NCBI GenBank assembly: GCA_021414165.1
Contig: JAIOPA010000096.1
Location: 1-10,444 of the forward strand
DNA from: Candidatus Eiseniibacteriota bacterium
GTDB taxonomy: Bacteria > Eisenbacteria > RBG-16-71-46
Direction of reading: 5' to 3'
DNA: 10,444 nucleotides
Both the position numbers and the translations under genes were made by a program. Below the pieces are notes generated by a model. It was not told the DNA's origin. It worked only from the letters and a program-made list of their open reading frames with translations, and did not search any database. This document shows, piece by piece, positions 1-6,585 of this stretch (position 1 is its first letter; the number at the start of each line of letters is the position of its first letter).

Positions 1-1181
1 CGCAGGTGGAGCTGCGAGGCATTGAAGTGCGGCGCGGCGGCGAGCGGATCCTGCGCGGCGGCTTCCTTGTAACGCTGGAGTGCCTCGTCGCTCTGGCCAC
101 GCATGGCGGCCACGTTGCCCAGGTTCGTGAGCGCGGCCGCATCCGAGGGCCAGGCCTGGAGTACGGCGCGATACGCCGACTCCGCCGTGGGCAGGTCGCC
201 CCCGCGGCGTGCGAACCACGCCAGCGCGAACTGCGCGAAGCCATCCTGCGGATCGTTCGCCGCTGCCTGCGCCAGCGTGGACTGACGGCGCGCCGACCAC
301 GGCTCGTGCTCGACGAGCGGCAGCTCGTGGAACGGGCGGCGGTGGGTGTCGAGGGCCTGCGTGAAGCGCCCGAGCGTATGCGTGGCGAACGGCACGCACA
401 GTGCGGCGAGCGCCAGTGTCACGGTGAGGACGCGCTCACGCAGGCGCAGGTGCGCCCACAGGAACGCGAGCAGTGCGAGCACGGGCAGCGTGAGACCGGC
501 ACCGGCGAGGAACGGCAGCACGAGGAGCACCGGCACCCAGAGCCGCGCGGTGCGCGCCGAGATCAGCCGCGAGAGTTCTTCGTGCAACGGATGCGCGAGC
601 GCGCCGCGGTGGTGGAAGACCACGAACAGTGCGGCGAACAACAGGCCGGCGAACAACGCCTCGAGTCCCAGGATGAGCGCGTTGGCCGCGAGCGAGAGCT
701 GCAGATTGAAGTCGCGGCGCACGAGCTCGAAGATCGCGCCGCCATGCGTGAGCACTTGCGCGGGATCACCGGGGAACGCCCAGCCCGCGAGCGTGAGGTG
801 CGGTTCGATGAACGACGGATCCAACTCGATCGCGCCGCGCACGTCGGAGAGCGCTTCCGGCTTGAGCCCGGACTGCTTCGCCATGATGCCGCGGCGATAG
901 AAGATGCGTGCCTCGAGCGGGAGCGACGTGATCTGGCGCGCATCCTTCCACGCGACCCAGGCGTTCACGTCACGCAGGTCGGTCGGCTGCGTGGAGCCAC
1001 CTCCACTCGGTGGTGGTGCGACGGTGGCTTCCTGCGAGCCCGTCACGGACTCCTGTGCGCGTACCGCGGGCGCGGCGAGCGCGAGTACCGCGATCATCGC
1101 CATGTGCGCGAGTGCGTGCCACGGGCTGTGCGAGCCGCGCGTCGTGAGGCGCGTGCCCGGTGCCATCCTGGCTCGGTTCAT
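1..1181 (-). CDS. Exported TPR-containing membrane protein (3' end outside window)
   Basis: An uninterrupted minus-strand frame runs from 1181 to the window edge (393 complete codons). Residues 1-42 look like a Sec signal: an arginine-containing start, a hydrophobic run from about 28 to 40, and an AVRA/QE-type cleavage site. After a Gly/Pro-rich linker (55-68), a TPR-like helix pair spans about 91-125 and ends in AIELDPS. Hydrophobic segments at about 164-188, 213-243 and 250-268 are probably membrane helices. Two further TPR units follow, about 314-347 and 348-381. The ATG at 1181 is preferred over the ATG at 1190 because AAGGGA lies 9 bases before 1181 but directly abuts 1190. I do not recognise a named family. 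A scaffold or assembly role is inferred from the TPRs only. It is divergent from asnS. Confidence 0.82.
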   Translation of the reverse strand, partial: MNRARMAPGTRLTTRGSHSPWHALAHMAMIAVLALAAPAVRAQESVTGSQEATVAPPPSGGGSTQPTDLRDVNAWVAWKDARQITSLPLEARIFYRRGIMAKQSGLKPEALSDVRGAIELDPSFIEPHLTLAGWAFPGDPAQVLTHGGAIFELVRRDFNLQLSLAANALILGLEALFAGLLFAALFVVFHHRGALAHPLHEELSRLISARTARLWVPVLLVLPFLAGAGLTLPVLALLAFLWAHLRLRERVLTVTLALAALCVPFATHTLGRFTQALDTHRRPFHELPLVEHEPWSARRQSTLAQAAANDPQDGFAQFALAWFARRGGDLPTAESAYRAVLQAWPSDAAALTNLGNVAAMRGQSDEALQRYKEAAAQDPLAAAPHFNASQLHL

Positions 1182-1194
1182 GTGGTGCATTCCC

Positions 1195-1224
1195 TTGACA
1201 CTCCGAGGGTTCGCTCCGTACGGT
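1195..1224 (+). promoter_or_regulatory. Candidate sigma70-type promoter for asnS
   Basis: A perfect TTGACA (1195-1200) is followed after 18 bases by TACGGT (1219-1224), which matches three of six -10 positions including the key T, A and final T. Transcription would start near 1231, giving an asnS leader of about 160 bases. The -35 box also overlaps the ribosome-binding region of the divergent minus-strand gene. This is a consensus match only. Confidence 0.35.
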
Positions 1225-1232
1225 CCTACCGT
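1220..1232. promoter_or_regulatory. Short palindrome, possible operator
   Basis: ACGGT-CCT-ACCGT is a perfect 5-bp inverted repeat with a 3-base spacer. It overlaps the candidate asnS -10 box in the spacer between two divergent genes, where a repressor site would be expected. A repeat this short can also arise by chance in GC-rich DNA. Confidence 0.22.
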
Positions 1233-1338
1233 TCGTCGGCGTTATCGGCATGGCTCGCTCATGGCTTGAGAGCCTTGCATCGCCGCGGTCCTGGCCCTCG
1301 CGGGCGGCCGCGGAGTCACCGGGGTGCGGCCCACAGGG

Positions 1339-1362
1339 CCGGCCCGCCGCGGGCGGGGCCGG
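1339..1362 (+). other. GC-rich hairpin in the asnS leader
   Basis: CCGGCCCGCC (1339-1348) can pair with 1352-1362 around a 3-base loop, with one bulged G. The stem ends 15 bases before the asnS Shine-Dalgarno sequence. It could modulate translation or be incidental, because the whole segment is nearly pure G and C. No T-box consensus accompanies it. Confidence 0.3.
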
Positions 1363-1389
1363 GTCCGGCCGACCGCCGGGGAGTCCTGC

Positions 1390-2706
1390 ATGTCCGAGAC
1401 CCAGACCACCAGCACGCCGTGGATCCGCATCCGGGAGGCCGCCGCTCACGTCGGCGCCACCGTCGAGCTCCGCGGCTGGGTCGCCCAGCATCGTTCGAGC
1501 GGCAAGGTCCAGTTCCTCGTCGTGCGCGACGGTAGCGGCCAGATGCAGTGCGTGGCCGGCCTGAACGACCTGTCGGCCGAGCAGTGGGAGCTGGGCACCA
1601 GCCTCACGCAGGAGTGCGCCGTCATCGTGCGCGGCCTGGTGAAGGCCCACCCCAAGCAGACCGGCGTCTTCGAGATGGTGTTGTCGCATGTCGAGTTGGT
1701 GGGGCGCGCGCCCGACTACCCGATCACGCCCAAGGAGCACGGCGTCGACTTCCTCATGGACCACCGCCACCTGTGGCTGCGCTCGCCGCGCCAGCAGGCG
1801 ATCCTGCGCATCCGCGCCGAGATCATCCGGGCGTTCCGCGACTTCATGGACGAGCAGGGCTTCACGTTGGTCGATGCGCCCATCTTCACGCCGAACGCGT
1901 GCGAGGGCACCACGAACCTGTTCGAGACGCAGTACTTCGACGACAAGGCGTACCTGTCGCAGAGCGGCCAGCTGTACATGGAGGCCGCTGCCATGGCGCT
2001 GGGCCGCGTGTACTGCTTCGGTCCTGCGTTCCGCGCCGAGAAGAGCAAGACGCGCCGCCATCTCATCGAGTTCTGGATGATGGAGCCCGAGTGGGCGTGG
2101 GCCACGCTCGGTGATGTCATGAACCTCGAGGAGAAGTTGCTCATGAACACGATCGGCCGTGTGCTCGATCGTTGCCGTGAGGACTTGAAGGTGGTCGAGC
2201 GCGATGTGTCCAAGCTCGAGCGCGTCACCGCGCCGTTCCCGCGCCTGCACTACAACGACGCGGTCAAGATGTTGCAGGAGGCCGGCCGGCCGTTCGAGTG
2301 GGGCGGTGACCTGGGCGCGCCCGATGAAACGGAGCTGTCGAACCGCTATGACTCGCCGCTCATGGTCACGCACTACCCGGCCGCGGTGAAGGCGTTCTAC
2401 ATGGAGCCGGATCCCACGGACCCGCGGCTCTCGCTGTCGTGCGATGTGCTGGCGCCCGAGGGCTACGGCGAGATCATCGGTAGCGGCCAGCGCATGTCGA
2501 GCCTGGAGCTCTTGAACCAGCGCATCGACGAGCACGGCCTGCCGCACTCGGCGTTCGAGTGGTACAAGGACCTGCGCCGCTATGGCTCGGTGCCGCACTC
2601 GGGCTTCGGCATCGGCATCGAGCGCACGCTGTGCTGGTTGGCGGGCCTGGACCACGTGCGCGAGAGCGCGGCGTTCGGTCGCATGCTCAACCGGCTCGCG
2701 CCCTGA
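1390..2706 (+). CDS. asnS: Asparaginyl-tRNA synthetase
   Basis: This 438-residue protein charges tRNA-Asn with asparagine in the cytosol and has the usual family length. Residues about 11-105 form the OB-fold anticodon-binding domain. The class II catalytic core follows, beginning with YPITPKEHG and DHRHLWLRS (110-132). Motif 1 ends at the proline of VDAPIF (161-166). Motif 2 is FRAEKSKTRRHLIEF (214-228), with the EPEW typical of AsnRS just after. Motif 3 is GFGIGIER (405-412). Its RHLxEFWMxEPE pattern separates it from AspRS. The ATG at 1390 has GGGGAG (1378-1383) 6 bases upstream, so in-frame starts further upstream are unlikely. The tail after motif 3 reads RESAAFGR where most relatives have an IPFPR-type sequence. 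It is transcribed alone, with its own candidate promoter. Confidence 0.96.
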   Translation: MSETQTTSTPWIRIREAAAHVGATVELRGWVAQHRSSGKVQFLVVRDGSGQMQCVAGLNDLSAEQWELGTSLTQECAVIVRGLVKAHPKQTGVFEMVLSHVELVGRAPDYPITPKEHGVDFLMDHRHLWLRSPRQQAILRIRAEIIRAFRDFMDEQGFTLVDAPIFTPNACEGTTNLFETQYFDDKAYLSQSGQLYMEAAAMALGRVYCFGPAFRAEKSKTRRHLIEFWMMEPEWAWATLGDVMNLEEKLLMNTIGRVLDRCREDLKVVERDVSKLERVTAPFPRLHYNDAVKMLQEAGRPFEWGGDLGAPDETELSNRYDSPLMVTHYPAAVKAFYMEPDPTDPRLSLSCDVLAPEGYGEIIGSGQRMSSLELLNQRIDEHGLPHSAFEWYKDLRRYGSVPHSGFGIGIERTLCWLAGLDHVRESAAFGRMLNRLAP

Positions 2707-2768
2707 ACCCAGTGGCGCGGGGTGGGAGGGGGCTGGGAAGCGGTTGCAAGCCGTACCCTTGCCGAATC

Positions 2769-2797
2769 TTGACACCCTGCACACAGGTTCCTAGTGT
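2769..2797 (+). promoter_or_regulatory. Candidate sigma70-type promoter for the PstS-like/TPR/STAS operon
   Basis: A perfect TTGACA (2769-2774) is separated by 17 bases from TAGTGT (2792-2797), which has three of six -10 matches. It lies about 100 bases upstream of the first gene of the cluster, in the only sizeable gap before it. The predicted start near 2804 conflicts with the adjacent inverted repeat acting as a complete RNA stem, because its left arm would then not be transcribed. Confidence 0.45.
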
Positions 2798-2849
2798 CCG
2801 GGGCTTGCACTTGCCCCACCATGGTCTCCGGAGCGATCCAGCCCCGGAC
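2796..2849. repeat. 10-bp perfect inverted repeat in the operon leader
   Basis: GTCCGGGGCT (2796-2805) is the exact reverse complement of AGCCCCGGAC (2840-2849), with a 34-base interval. A smaller internal alternative pairs GGGGC (2800-2804) with GCCCC (2813-2817). A separate short hairpin, GCGG-N5-CCGC, follows at 2851-2863. The region could be a structured leader, a read-through terminator for asnS without a U-tract, or a DNA-binding site. I recognise no known riboswitch class. Confidence 0.45.
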
Positions 2850-2895
2850 TGCGGATCCACCGCCGGCCAGGTGCTGACGCAAGGCAACCATTGAC

Positions 2896-3876
2896 ATGCG
2901 CGGATACGCCTCCCTAGACTTCCAGCACTTCGATTGCCCGGGCCCCCGCCGTCCTCGGCTCCTGCCGGCCCGTGGCCTCGCCGTGTCCCTGATCGCCGCC
3001 CTGCTCCTCTCGGGCTGCACCCGACACGATGCCGCGCGACCCATGGAAGATACCGAGACCAGCGGGCGTATCTCGATCGCAGCAGCGCCCGACGCGCGGG
3101 CGCTCATGGTCACCGAGGCGAAGGCTTTCCAGGACGGGTACCCGCAGGTGGTGCTCGACGTCCGCGAGCCGGAGTCCTCGGGGCAGGTCATCTCGGCATT
3201 GCTCGCGGGTCACGCCGACATGGCGGCGACCGGGCGGGATCTGGAACCAGAGGAGCGCAACATGGCACGGCAGGCCGGCATCGAACTCGAGGGGCACAAG
3301 ATCGCGCAGGACGCGATGTGCCTCGTCGTGCCCGAGGCCAGCACCGTGCGAAATGTCACGGTCGACGAGTTGCAGCGCATCTGGAGTGCGGATATCGCCG
3401 ACTGGGGCAAGCTCGGGGGCGCCGACGGCCGCATCGTGCCGGTGCTGCCGGCCTTGTCGTCCGACCTGGCGCGCGCGTTCACGCAGCGGGTCATGGATGG
3501 CGTGCCCATGCGCGCGCCATCGGTGGTCGAGGCGTCGGACTCCGCGGTGGCCGCCACGGTCGCCCGCACGCGCGGTGCGATCGGCGTGGTGCCCATGGCG
3601 CTCGCTCACGCGAAGGGCGTGCGTCCGCTCGCCATCGCCGCCATGGCCGGGATGGCCTACGTCGAGCCAGATGCCGAGTCGGTCCATCTGGGGCAGTATC
3701 CGCTCACGCATTACATCCATCTGTACCGCCGGACCCAGGGCGCACGCCTGGCCGGTGGCTTCACCACGTTCGTCATGAGCCAGCCCGGGCAGGAACTCGT
3801 GCTGGCCAGCGGCCGCGTCCCCACGGCCGTGCCGTTGCGTTTCGTCCGTCGCTCCCCGCTGTTGGGTTCCCATTGA
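2896..3876 (+). CDS. PstS-like periplasmic substrate-binding lipoprotein
   Basis: This 326-residue protein resembles the PstS/PBP-like-2 family of periplasmic binding proteins, which capture phosphate or other oxyanions. A long basic N-region is followed by a hydrophobic stretch and a lipobox, LLSGC, so Cys41 is the likely lipidated residue. Family landmarks are SSGQV (94-98), ADMAATGRDL (107-116), VTVDELQRIWSADIADWGKLGG (154-175), GAIGVVP (227-233) and the C-terminal GQELVLASGRVP (298-309). The usual RxxGSGT phosphate-contact loop after the IxxWxxLGG block is absent. That place reads VPVLPALSSDLARAF (181-195), so phosphate specificity is doubtful. AAGG (2881-2884) lies 11 bases before the ATG, a weak site, so the start is less certain than for its neighbours. 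The next gene begins 22 bases downstream. No Pst permease or ATPase is present. Confidence 0.85.
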   Translation: MRGYASLDFQHFDCPGPRRPRLLPARGLAVSLIAALLLSGCTRHDAARPMEDTETSGRISIAAAPDARALMVTEAKAFQDGYPQVVLDVREPESSGQVISALLAGHADMAATGRDLEPEERNMARQAGIELEGHKIAQDAMCLVVPEASTVRNVTVDELQRIWSADIADWGKLGGADGRIVPVLPALSSDLARAFTQRVMDGVPMRAPSVVEASDSAVAATVARTRGAIGVVPMALAHAKGVRPLAIAAMAGMAYVEPDAESVHLGQYPLTHYIHLYRRTQGARLAGGFTTFVMSQPGQELVLASGRVPTAVPLRFVRRSPLLGSH

Positions 3877-3898
3877 CAGGAGAGAGCACCCCGAGCCT

Positions 3899-5671
3899 AT
3901 GAACGCCCTCATCCGGATCCTCGCCCGTCGCACCGCCCTTGCGGTGCTCGTCGTCACGGCCATGACCATGGCAGCACCGGCCGTCCACGCCGACGAACTC
4001 AAGGATGCCCGCACCGCTCTGGCGGCGGGCCAGCTGGACGATGCGCTCAAGTTGTTCGAACGCGCCGCGGCTCAGGGCTACGCCGAGGGCCGCGCAGGTG
4101 TCGGCCAGGTGTGGCTGCGCCGCCGCAACTACGAGAAGGCGCTCGAGCAGTTCGAGATGACGCAGAAGATGGACGCCAATCTCGCCATCGGTTACTGGGG
4201 TGTGGGCGAGGTCGCGCGCCGCAACGAGGACTATGCGGCCGCACTGCCGAGCTTCCAGCGCGCGGTGGAGCTCGATCGCAAGTTCCCCGATGCGCAGTTG
4301 GGACTGGGCGACGCCCTCACGCAGCTCAAGAAGTACGACGAGGCCGTCGCGGCCCTGAACCCGGGCCTCAACTGGGGCACCAAGTGGCGTCCGCGCTTCC
4401 TGGTCGCGCTCGGCAACGTCGAGATGGCGCGCGACTCGCTGCGCGATGCCGGCATCTACTTCACGCAGGCGCGTGAGGCGGCTCCCGACGACCCGATCAC
4501 GAACAAGGCGCTCGGTGACTTCTACCTGCGCCGTGGCATCGGTGCGCTGGCCGTGCCGGAGTACGAGAAGGCCGTTGCACTCGACTCGACCGACATCGAC
4601 CTGCGCTTCGCGCTCGGCCGTGCGCTGGCGTTCGACCAGCGCTACGACGAGGCCATCCTCCAGTACAAGGCCGTCGCCGATCAGAACCCCGAGTACGCGG
4701 GAGCGCAGTTGGCGCTGGGCGACATCTACTACCGCGCCGGTCAGGCGAAGCCGGCGTACTACACCGAGGCCAAGCCGTACCTCGACAAGTACACCGCGCT
4801 CGTGCCCACCGATGTGAAGGGCTGGTCGCTGCTCGGCCGCACCCAGTACTTCCTGGGCCAGAAGGACGACGCGGCCGTGTCGCTCCAGAAGGCGCTCGAG
4901 ATGGGTGACAAGTCGAAGGACATGTACGCCGTGCTGTTCCGGCTCTCGGTGGACCGCAAGGAGTGGCAGAAGGCGCTCGACGCGGCGGCCAAGGCGGAGC
5001 CCACGTCGCAGGATCTCGTGAAGCTCGCCCAGGTGTACGCCTTCATGGGCAACCTGACGGCGGCCGACTCGGCCTACCGGGCGATCGTCGAGAAGGACTC
5101 CCTGTCGCGCGACGGCAAGTTCGCCCTGCTCGAGATGGCGAAGATGCAGTACCGCAACAAGGACTATCCGACCGCGGCGGCCACGTTGCAGCGGAGAATC
5201 GCGCTTGACGGGACCTCGGACGAGGCCTACTACTACTTGGGCTTGTGCCACAAGGAGATGAAGCAGTTCCCGGAGGCTATTTCTGCCCTCCGACAGGCGG
5301 CCACCCTCGCTCCGACCAAGGGGGACCGCCATTTCTGGCTCGCCGTCACCCTGACCCAGGCCGACTCGATCGACGCTGCACTCGAGGAGTTCCGCGCCAC
5401 GGTCGCGGTGGATTCGACGAGCAAGAATGCATCGGTCGCCCGCCAGCAGCTGGGCTACCGGGCGCTGCTGAAGAAGGATTGGGGCGGGGCGATCGACAAT
5501 CTGGAGAAGTCGGCCGCTATCGACCCGAAGAACGTGGGTACGCTCGTCTGGCTCGCGCAGGCCTATCAGAACTCGGGTAACCGCGCGAAGGCAGGGGAGT
5601 ATTACCGTAAGGTGCTCGAGATCCAGCCCGGTCATCCGGAAGCGATCAAGGGCCTCAAGCTACTCGGGTAA
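3899..5671 (+). CDS. Exported tetratricopeptide-repeat protein
   Basis: This 590-residue protein has a clear Sec signal: MNALIRILARR followed by a hydrophobic core, with a VHA/DE-type cleavage after residue 31. The rest is almost entirely TPR helix pairs, about fifteen units by eye. Examples are YEKALEQFEMTQKMD (about 77-91), YAAALPSFQRAVELD (110-124) and the last unit, RAKAGEYYRKVLEIQPGHPEA (near 562-582). There is no transmembrane anchor after the signal and no catalytic domain, so it should be a soluble periplasmic protein-protein scaffold. TPR proteins accompany TonB2-type systems in Vibrio. By analogy it may couple the PstS-like lipoprotein or an outer-membrane receptor to the TonB complex, but that is inference. 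AGGAGAG (3878-3884) lies 14 bases upstream of the ATG, which is rather far. The downstream STAS gene starts 33 bases later. Confidence 0.9.
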   Translation: MNALIRILARRTALAVLVVTAMTMAAPAVHADELKDARTALAAGQLDDALKLFERAAAQGYAEGRAGVGQVWLRRRNYEKALEQFEMTQKMDANLAIGYWGVGEVARRNEDYAAALPSFQRAVELDRKFPDAQLGLGDALTQLKKYDEAVAALNPGLNWGTKWRPRFLVALGNVEMARDSLRDAGIYFTQAREAAPDDPITNKALGDFYLRRGIGALAVPEYEKAVALDSTDIDLRFALGRALAFDQRYDEAILQYKAVADQNPEYAGAQLALGDIYYRAGQAKPAYYTEAKPYLDKYTALVPTDVKGWSLLGRTQYFLGQKDDAAVSLQKALEMGDKSKDMYAVLFRLSVDRKEWQKALDAAAKAEPTSQDLVKLAQVYAFMGNLTAADSAYRAIVEKDSLSRDGKFALLEMAKMQYRNKDYPTAAATLQRRIALDGTSDEAYYYLGLCHKEMKQFPEAISALRQAATLAPTKGDRHFWLAVTLTQADSIDAALEEFRATVAVDSTSKNASVARQQLGYRALLKKDWGGAIDNLEKSAAIDPKNVGTLVWLAQAYQNSGNRAKAGEYYRKVLEIQPGHPEAIKGLKLLG

Positions 5672-5704
5672 CAGCCTCGCACCGCGAGGTTCGGGAGGAT
5701 ACGG

Positions 5705-6061
5705 ATGGCGACGATGAAGAGCCGGGTGGTGGGATCCATCACCATCCTCACGCCCAAGGGGTATCTCACGGGTGGCGAGGAGACCGAAGAGCTGGAGCGC
5801 GGCATCAAGACGCTCGGTGACGAGGGCAACAAGCACCTCATCATCAACCTGAGCGAGACGCAGCACCTCAACTCGACGGCCCTGGGTGTGCTGATCTCGG
5901 CGCATTCGAGCTATGTGCGCCGCGGTGGCCAGATGAAGCTGGCGGCCGTCGATAAGCGCATCGAGAACATCTTCGTCATCACCAAGCTGTCGCTGGTGTT
6001 CGACGTCTACCCGACCGAGGAGCAGGCGATCGCCAGCTTCAGCGAGCGGGAATCCGTCTAA
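5705..6061 (+). CDS. STAS-domain protein 1 (anti-sigma-factor-antagonist-like)
   Basis: This 118-residue cytoplasmic protein is a single STAS domain of SpoIIAA/RsbV type. It opens with beta-strand sequence ITILTPKGYLTGG (12-24) and ends in the helix TEEQAIASF. The signature loop reads NLSETQHLNSTALGVL (48-63). Ser57 occupies the position phosphorylated in SpoIIAA, where the consensus is DSSG; here the preceding Asp is Asn56 and the Gly is Ala59. In partner-switching systems the unphosphorylated form binds an anti-sigma kinase, but no kinase or PP2C phosphatase gene is in the window. GGGAGG (5693-5698) lies 6 bases before the ATG, which fixes the start. It is roughly half identical by eye to the next gene, implying tandem duplication. 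Confidence 0.9.
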   Translation: MATMKSRVVGSITILTPKGYLTGGEETEELERGIKTLGDEGNKHLIINLSETQHLNSTALGVLISAHSSYVRRGGQMKLAAVDKRIENIFVITKLSLVFDVYPTEEQAIASFSERESV

Positions 6062-6078
6062 GGCGCACGGAGACCGAC

Positions 6079-6429
6079 ATGGCCGTCAAGAAGCGTGAAG
6101 TCCGCAGCATCGTGATCCTGTCGCCCAAGGGCCGTTTCTTCGGCGATAGCGAGACCGACGAGTTGGAGCAGGCGATCATGGGGGAGTCGGCGGCCGGCAA
6201 TAAGATGCTGGTGCTCAATCTCTCGGAGTGCGAAGCGCTCAACTCGGTCGCGATCGGCGTGCTCATGCGCGGATACGCGAGCTACAAGAGCCGCGGTGGC
6301 GAGATCAAGCTGTGCCTGCTCGGCAAGCGGCTCAAGGATCTGTTCACGATGACCAAGCTCATCATGGTCTTCGATCATCACGACACCGAGGAAGAGGCCA
6401 TCGCGGCCTTCGTCCCGGCGTCCTCGTAG
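6079..6429 (+). CDS. STAS-domain protein 2 (anti-sigma-factor-antagonist-like)
   Basis: This 116-residue STAS-domain paralogue lies 17 bases after the first, with GGAGA (6069-6073) 5 bases before its ATG. Shared blocks with STAS1 include ILxPKG, ETxELE, GNK, NLSE, LNSxAxGVL, SYxxRGG, MTKLxxVFD/ITKLxxVFD and TEExAIAxF. The switch loop is ALNSVAIGVL (53-62). It keeps Ser56, but Val57 replaces the second hydroxyl residue of the SpoIIAA DSSG loop and Asn55 replaces its Asp. The two copies may therefore differ in phosphorylation, or act as non-phosphorylated structural adaptors. A role in controlling or docking to the neighbouring ExbB-ExbD-TonB motor is inferred from gene order only. The stop codon lies inside the first of two GTAGTACCC repeats. 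Confidence 0.9.
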   Translation: MAVKKREVRSIVILSPKGRFFGDSETDELEQAIMGESAAGNKMLVLNLSECEALNSVAIGVLMRGYASYKSRGGEIKLCLLGKRLKDLFTMTKLIMVFDHHDTEEEAIAAFVPASS

Positions 6430-6465
6430 TACCCCGGCGGACCGGGCCGGATCTGGGTAGTACCC
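6426..6465. repeat. Pair of GTAGTACCC direct repeats at the STAS2/exbB junction
   Basis: GTAGTACCC occurs at 6426-6434, overlapping the STAS2 stop, and again at 6457-6465. The start-to-start distance is 31 bases, close to three helical turns. The second copy is part of a palindrome, GGGTA-G-TACCC (6455-6465). The spacing suits a dimeric regulator, but this is a pattern observation without further support. Confidence 0.3.
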
Positions 6466-6497
6466 TGCAGCACTCGTCACGGGATCGCGCTCGTCGT

Positions 6498-6524
6498 GGT
6501 CCGCAAGGTTGAGGGTCGCGGACC
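6498..6524 (+). other. Stem-loop in the exbB leader
   Basis: GGTCCGC (6498-6504) pairs perfectly with GCGGACC (6518-6524) across a 13-base loop. It lies in the only long gap inside the cluster. It could be an internal terminator or processing site that sets different expression of the STAS and Exb/TonB halves. No U-tract follows it. Confidence 0.35.
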
Positions 6525-6548
6525 CGACGCCAGTTCATGACAGACGGT

Positions 6549-6565
6549 GCCGCCCATGTGGCGGC
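6549..6565 (+). other. Short stem-loop next to the exbB ribosome-binding site
   Basis: GCCGCC (6549-6554) and GGCGGC (6560-6565) form a perfect 6-bp stem with a 5-base loop. It ends 4 bases before the GGAGGAT Shine-Dalgarno sequence (6570-6576) of exbB. Its closeness could influence ribosome loading or mRNA stability. Confidence 0.3.
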
Positions 6566-6585
6566 CATCGGAGGATCGCAAATCC

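Noticed and set aside
1324..1389. An earlier in-frame start for asnS adding 22 residues
   Set aside because: The extra residues are Arg/Gly/Pro-rich and unlike AsnRS N-termini, and there is a good Shine-Dalgarno sequence 6 bases before the ATG at 1390.
1231..1389. T-box leader controlling asnS
   Set aside because: No AGGGTGGNACCGCG-type T-box sequence and no specifier-loop arrangement is visible.
6..1535. A 509-codon plus-strand open frame at the window start
   Set aside because: It is antisense to the minus-strand TPR membrane gene, which has a signal peptide, hydrophobic helices and TPR motifs. It also runs into asnS in the wrong frame. The product is Arg/Glu-rich noise.
970..2784. A 604-codon open frame on the minus strand opposite asnS
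   Set aside because: It lies antisense to an unmistakable AsnRS with all class II motifs, and its translation is low-complexity Arg/Ala/Leu-rich.
2896..3876. Part of a Pst phosphate-uptake operon
   Set aside because: No pstC, pstA, pstB or phoU genes are next to it, and the neighbours are TPR, STAS and TonB-system genes.
3773..5635. A 620-codon open frame on the minus strand opposite the TPR gene
   Set aside because: The plus-strand frame has a signal peptide and regular TPR repeats. The minus-strand product is Arg/Leu/Val/Gly-rich without recognisable domains, as expected for a GC-rich shadow frame.
6547..6585. GTG at 6547 as the exbB start
   Set aside because: It would place 13 polar residues before the ExbB start and falls inside a stem-loop. 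The ATG at 6586 has a full GGAGGAT 9 bases upstream.
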